Shown here: in pieces, positions 59,103-64,000 of the stretch
How positions within the stretch are numbered: the stretch's first letter is position 1
Layout of the letters: each line of letters starts with the position of its first letter
Source: Apostichopus japonicus
Taxonomy: Eukaryota > Echinodermata > Holothuroidea > Aspidochirotida > Stichopodidae
DNA: 64,000 nucleotides
Reading direction: 5' to 3'
Assembly: GCF_037975245.1 (NCBI RefSeq)
Contig: NC_092575.1
Location: forward strand, 19,301,841 to 19,365,840
The notes under the pieces: model-generated
Seen by the model: the letters and a program-made list of their open reading frames with translations, nothing else
Told to the model about the DNA's origin: nothing
Database searches by the model: none
Position numbers and translations under genes: made by a program

Positions 59103-62100
59103 AACTTTGTATCTATATGACGTAGGAAAAGTTGAGAAAATGCTTCAAGAACTTGAATCAAGATTGTCCACAAATGCCATCAAGGTAGGGTTACATCTGA
59201 ATTTGTTTTGTACTTCCCATGTGGTCAGTTACAGTACCAATATATGCTTCGTTTCTCATACAAGACTGTACATTTGCAATTTTAAATCGGTAAAATAATG
59301 GATTGCTTAATTTTTGTTTTTTTAAATTTGCATAGATCAAACTGACAGATACAGTATGATAGTATATATTCTTAATTCCTGATCTGTGCTTGTGGCAGTA
59401 TAAGGATATTAGTCAGTGACTCAAATCTTTTGGATGCAAAAGACTTGATTAAATTGTACCTGATTGGTGAAGGTCGAAGAGACTCAAGTCAAGTCTCAAC
59501 TGAACTAGTCTCATGTTGTAAATTCACATCCAAAGGTACTATGTGACAAGTCATAAAACCAATTTTTAGCTTTAATTACGTACAGCCTAGGCTCCTGTAC
59601 ATGTCCTAGCTGACTGTCATGACACATCAGCAGAGTGGTATAATGGTCACACCTGCTTACAGCCAACATGAGAGTACCCTTATGAATATTCAGCAGCTGA
59701 ATGATCTATGCAAAAAATCATAAAATCAATTTATTACCTTTACTTACGTACATCCTAGGCTCCTGTGCATGTACTAGCTGGCCGTCATGACACATCAGCA
59801 GAGTGTTATAATGGTCACACCTGCTTACAGCCAACAATGACAGTACCCCCATGAATATTAAGCAGCTGAATAAATAATTATTCATAGTGATTGGATTTAA
59901 CTCTTTTCTCTCTTCTTGTCTTGTGTTGTTTTCTCTGAAGCGTATTTTTGATGGTGAGTCCCAGCTTGTTGAACCAATTGTACAGTTCTTGGTGAGTTCA
60001 TCTCAAGTTATTTACTTTTTTCTCTCATTTGTGTGTTATTGTTTACATCCTCCACAGCGCTTCTTTTATGTCCCTCAAAAAAAGTCATGAATATTAATGA
60101 ATCTACCTGTTTCATTTCCCACTGTTCATTGAAGCAACATGATAGAAGATTCAATTTGATGCATAATGCGACTGTTTTTGCAAAGGAAATTATGCCGTCG
60201 TTGTTTGGATTACTTTTTGGATATATCTTTTGAGGCTGTCTGATTTGACAAAGTTGGTTGTACAACAAGCTATTGCAAAGTGGAATAATATAATGTTACT
60301 GTCATAGTCAAATCAACTGTGGACTGTAGACACTTAATGTTACACTTGATCTGTTCAACTTGACTCACATTTATTCATCATTTTACAATTAAAAATTAAT
60401 TCCTATTCCCTTGATCAATACTATAAATATCTTTGTGTTATCAAACATTTAACAAGTTTTGGGAATACTAAATGCCATAAGCCTCAGCCAGGTAAAGAGG
60501 TACATAGAAACATCATCCTAACAATGGTGGGTCAAAGTTCATTAAAAATATACATAAGTTTATAGTTTAGACAGGGTTGGATTAAGGTTGTTGGGGGAGG
60601 ACGGGGGGGGGGTGCCATGCAAACAGAAGGGGGGCATTAAGCATAACTTGTTGAAATAATGTAAACAAATATATAACCATTAATGATAATTGGACAATCA
60701 TTTTAAATGTAACCTAGTAACCATGACTACATTTAGCACTATTCTGATATGCCCATAGCAGCAATGTTTACTGTTGAGCATATATTTACAGTATACTTAG
60801 ATATCACTTTACCACCACTCAGATAATCAGATTGCGATGACATAGTGCCTTTCATGTACATTATATCTCACATGGCCCAAATTTATAAGACGGCTACATT
60901 TACTGTCAAATTTTTATGTCCCCCCTCTACCCCTCCCACCTAATTCAAGCGCTGAATTTCCTGTACATATAAATAGTCATGTTGGACCTGCCACAAGATT
61001 ATAATGTTACAGAGTGATTTTTTCTCCAACAGGGATTCTGTTACTGTGACTTGATGAGTAGTGGCACATTGTTCTCATGCACACGCCGTTCTGTCCGTTT
61101 GTCTGATGGAGAAAACTTCATTCATGGTTAGTCAACAGTCATCTGTCATAAGTGAGAGATGTCAAAGTTCTTCAACTTAATAATTGCTTTTCACCTTTTC
61201 AGGCATTTCTCTAGCATTATTGCCAAACATTTCCAGAAAAAAATGCTTTTTTTTTTTTTTAGATAAATAGGTTCTGCCTTCCCCCTATAGAAAAGCATCA
61301 ATTGCGACAACTTGGGTAAAGAAGTCCAGCTATGCCCCTTGTTACAAGTGTTTGTTTGTGATCTGGACATAAATGCTGGATGCTTCTAATTGATCTGTAA
61401 TCAAGAAATTCTCTATATTCTAGCATAATGCCGCCTTCACAGACAGACAACGTACATTAATCGTTTCCTTTTTCGGTCACAGGTGTTGATACATCCTTAT
61501 CTGTTCTGTCCTGCTTTTATTGCTTACAACATTTCACTTTCAAATTCAGTCTCATTTTCATACCCGAATTTGGTCTTAAATCATTCCCTGTTTTCATTCA
61601 TAGCTTACTTATCGGGTGACTTCTTCGCCCATGAAGGTAATCCGAACGAGCTACAGGACAATTGGATCATCAAGTTGAAGGACTACTACCGTAGTGCAAA
61701 ATATTTAAACAGGTAAAATATGCAAGATTCATCATCTTTAATATGAGACAATTGGAATAGATAGTTCTGCATGAATATACAATCACAGAAGGGGCTATAA
61801 AATTACTTAACTACTTCATCCAGAAAGTAATTGATAAGATATGGTATTCCTATGGCAGACATGTTCAAAATGACATAAGATGGTCTAATGTTTGATACAT
61901 CATAATAAAAAAAGAATAAACTACCATGCAATGAAAATCCTTCATTTTGCATAGCTAGGTATTTTGTTGGTTCCCAGTTTCCATGGTAACAGTGGAATTG
62001 ATTTGTTTCATGATCAATAACAAACCAAGTCGACTTGTATAACAAGTAGGATAACAGTCTAGCTACAGAGTTGTAACTAGAGTCGTCCAGTTACAGAGTT

Positions 62101-63566
62101 GTTGACAATTGACAATTCATAATCATGGACGTTAAATATGATTATAAATATGAAACTTGCGTCTTTGATAAGCCAATGAGGCTTCTTCGTGAGTTCCTGC
62201 TTGCATGAGGATCTAAAATACATACATACATACTGTACATACATACACACAGTCTGAGCATGAGTACAACTAGAGTTCACCTTGGAGTACAAGTGCCCAG
62301 GAGAGTACAGTACACCTGGCATGAGTACAATTACAAGGCTCTAAGTGCATATAGAAGTACATAATCTTACATTGGTATCTGTGCTAGATTTCTAAAGTGC
62401 CTGGGATATGGGTAGCCTGGTTGCAACTATCCTTTTAGAGTACAAGTAATGTCTCGCTCCGTCATGTGAGTTTTTTTTTTTTTTTAATTGCCGAAGCATT
62501 TGTTCTCGTACGTAAATAAGGAAGAAGAGAGAATTCTGATAATTGAGTGATATTTGGATATTTTGAAAAAGTATGAGCTCGAAATTTTGTAAATTTTGTA
62601 TATAATCGATCAAATCCTGCATTTTTTTCTTACAATTTTTTTTCTCCAAATACTGAGGTAGGTTAATTTTGAGGAAATAAAAAAAGCAAACCCTATGATG
62701 GTGGCAAATTGTTTCAAAACTTAGGTATCTATCAAGTGGTTTCTAACTTTGAGCATGAATGACCATTTCTTTACCTTATTTGGATGCATTTCTGGTGACT
62801 ATTTTATGTCGTGAAACTTTTCTGTTGTAAATAGTTCTGATAAAATCTTAGCAGATTTCTGCATTTGCCAGGAGTTGCTTGCCGTATACCGTATTCTCTG
62901 AGCTGTAATTTAAACAATTGGAAATAAAGTTGCAGAATTTCAAGAAATCACTGCAGCAACTAAGTAATTATGTATGCTAATTCTAGAATGTATGCAGGCT
63001 GTACAACTCAGGTCATAATTTTGTATGGCTTCACTTTTCAGTTAATACAAAATGCCATTCAAATTTGCCATATTATGCAACTATATCAATCACAGGTGTT
63101 TTTTTATAACTTTTTTCATTTATTAAAAAAAAAATTTTTTACCCAGTACGTTAACAGTTTTCAGTATTCTTTTTAGCCTTTGAAGAAGATCCTGCTACGA
63201 TCGAAACGTCAGGCAAACTTACTTTTACACATTCTCCTAAACAGGCTCTCTAGTGGATAAGCAGTTTGATAACAGTATTATTTTATTTTAGTATTCTTTT
63301 AAAACGCACAATGTGCAGAAGCTTCGAAACTGCTCTGGAAGATGACAAAACTGCAGTTGTATTGTTACCTGCCTCTCAGGCATTACACCCTTGTCAGAAG
63401 AGAGCTAGGTATTTGCAGTGTCATGATGAAACTAGGGCTGTAAGTATTTAGTGGTATGTCACCCAGCTTCCTTTGGGGTCATGTTTCGATTTCATCCTTT
63501 TTTTACAGACGCGTCGTCCTGGTTCACCAAGTGGAAGTGCTGGATGACTCACCCGATGTGAAACAG
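59103..63566 (+). CDS. Unrecognised multi-exon gene, six internal exons, runs off the right edge
   Basis: Exons 59103-59184, 59941-59991, 61033-61126, 61604-61712, 63292-63408 and 63509-63566. All five junctions have GT/AG borders and compatible phases, which is strong evidence for a real gene. The joined protein segment is 169 complete codons: a helical piece (KVEKMLQELESRLS), RIFDGESQLVEPIVQFL, a Cys-containing piece (GFCYCDLMSSGTLFSCTRRSVRLSDGENFIHG), an acidic-aromatic piece (YLSGDFFAHEGNPNELQDNWIIKLKDYYRSAKYLN), ILLKRTMCRSFETALEDDKTAVVLLPASQALHPCQKRA and RVVLVHQVEVLDDSPDVKQ. I cannot assign a family. The first exon is the weakest: the usual acceptor at 59095 would put a stop in frame, so a second AG at 59102 must be used. 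The 5' and 3' ends are not seen. Confidence 0.75.
59550..59875 (+). repeat. Two-unit tandem duplication, ~170-bp period, intronic
   Basis: The words cctaggctcctg, gtcatgacacatcagcagagtg and ataatggtcacacctgcttac each occur twice about 170-175 bp apart with a few substitutions. It lies between the first two exons of the unrecognised gene. Confidence 0.85.
62075..62210 (+). repeat. SINE body fragment (family of 50115-50365)
   Basis: Shares tcgtccagtta, cataatcatggacgttaaata and ctttgataagccaatga in the same order with the SINE at 50115, without the tRNA-like head. Confidence 0.7.
63176..63214 (+). ncRNA. Hammerhead-like motif, copy 3
   Basis: GCCT, TTGAAGA plus extra A, stem GATC / GATC, GAAAC GTC, AGGC. 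The first core base is T instead of C. Shares flanking acttttacaca with copy 1. It lies 78 bp upstream of exon 63292 in an intron. Confidence 0.35.
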
Positions 63567-64000
63567 GTGGGTTTCCCTACCAGCGTTGAACCCAAGTCAC
63601 AACTGAAGTGTAAGTATACAGTATTTTCCGATATGCTCTGATAACCCAACTTTAGTCCAGTTAAGCTTAATTTCAATTTCAGTTTTGGTCAGAGTCAGGT
63701 GCCGATTAAGAACAAAAAATGTTTCTGGGTTCATCGATCCAGCCAGCGTCGTTGGAGCCTCCTTACGAGTCGATCCAATCGGCACCTCTGCTCCCCCCCC
63801 CCCCCCTCGGAAGAGTGGTAAAGAATTACCTTAGAAATTCAATTGCAAAACTCAATAAGTAATTTTGGACTTAACAGAGGATTTGTGAAGTTTAGATAAC
63901 ATGTTATATAGGATGAGATTAATATACTACAGGAAAATGTTCCCTTTAACTTGGCGTTTTCACCAATCAGAATTGCATGTGACAACTTCTACAAGGATAT

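Overview
This is eukaryotic, AT-rich animal DNA. The genes are split by many short introns with GT/AG borders, and the intergenic space is full of retroelement remnants, small DNA transposons, tRNA-derived SINEs and microsatellites. The gene set (EXO5, an SRR1/SRRD-type protein, RUSF1, intronless TRIM genes), the Penelope-like and copia-type retroelements, and the frequent 'taggcct' words suggest a marine invertebrate deuterostome, most likely an echinoderm. The species assignment is inference.

Left part (1-17784): the 3' half of a Ty1/copia retrotransposon with its 3' LTR (1-1627) sits inside a decayed LINE. Next come two copies of a ~7.5-8 kb tandem segmental duplication (1628-9090 and 9881-17784). 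Each copy carries one intronless TRIM E3 ligase gene on the minus strand (7982-6006 and 16229-14241). The proteins are about 97% identical, but copy A has lost one RING zinc ligand (Cys55 to Gly) and copy B has lost the ancestral-position stop codon or copy A has gained it.

Middle-left (17785-24000): no host gene recognised. It holds a 20-bp-period minisatellite, nested hAT-like MITEs (one with a perfect 8-bp target duplication), poly-G runs and a degenerate LINE reverse-transcriptase tail.

Middle (24000-49100): three host genes, all on the minus strand, whose exons I joined by splice sites and reading phase: SRRD-like (7 exons, 318 aa), EXO5-like exonuclease V (2 coding exons, 457 aa, with all four Fe-S cysteines) and RUSF1 (DUF647; 14 coding exons, 459 aa). 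An AT microsatellite with an embedded MITE lies just past the RUSF1 stop codon.

Right (49100-64000): on the plus strand, a single-coding-exon 535-aa protein with a C-terminal Tantalus-like motif. It is followed by tRNA-SINEs with TA tails, a Penelope-like element fragment (GIY-YIG domain), and six phase-consistent exons of a gene I do not recognise that runs off the right edge. A hammerhead-like motif (CTGAnGA, stem, GAAA, CGT) occurs three times, once directly downstream of the Penelope-like ORF. No CRISPR, operon or prokaryotic feature is present. The host genes look like ordinary housekeeping genes with no evident shared pathway; the accessory interest is in the duplicated TRIM locus and the mobile elements.
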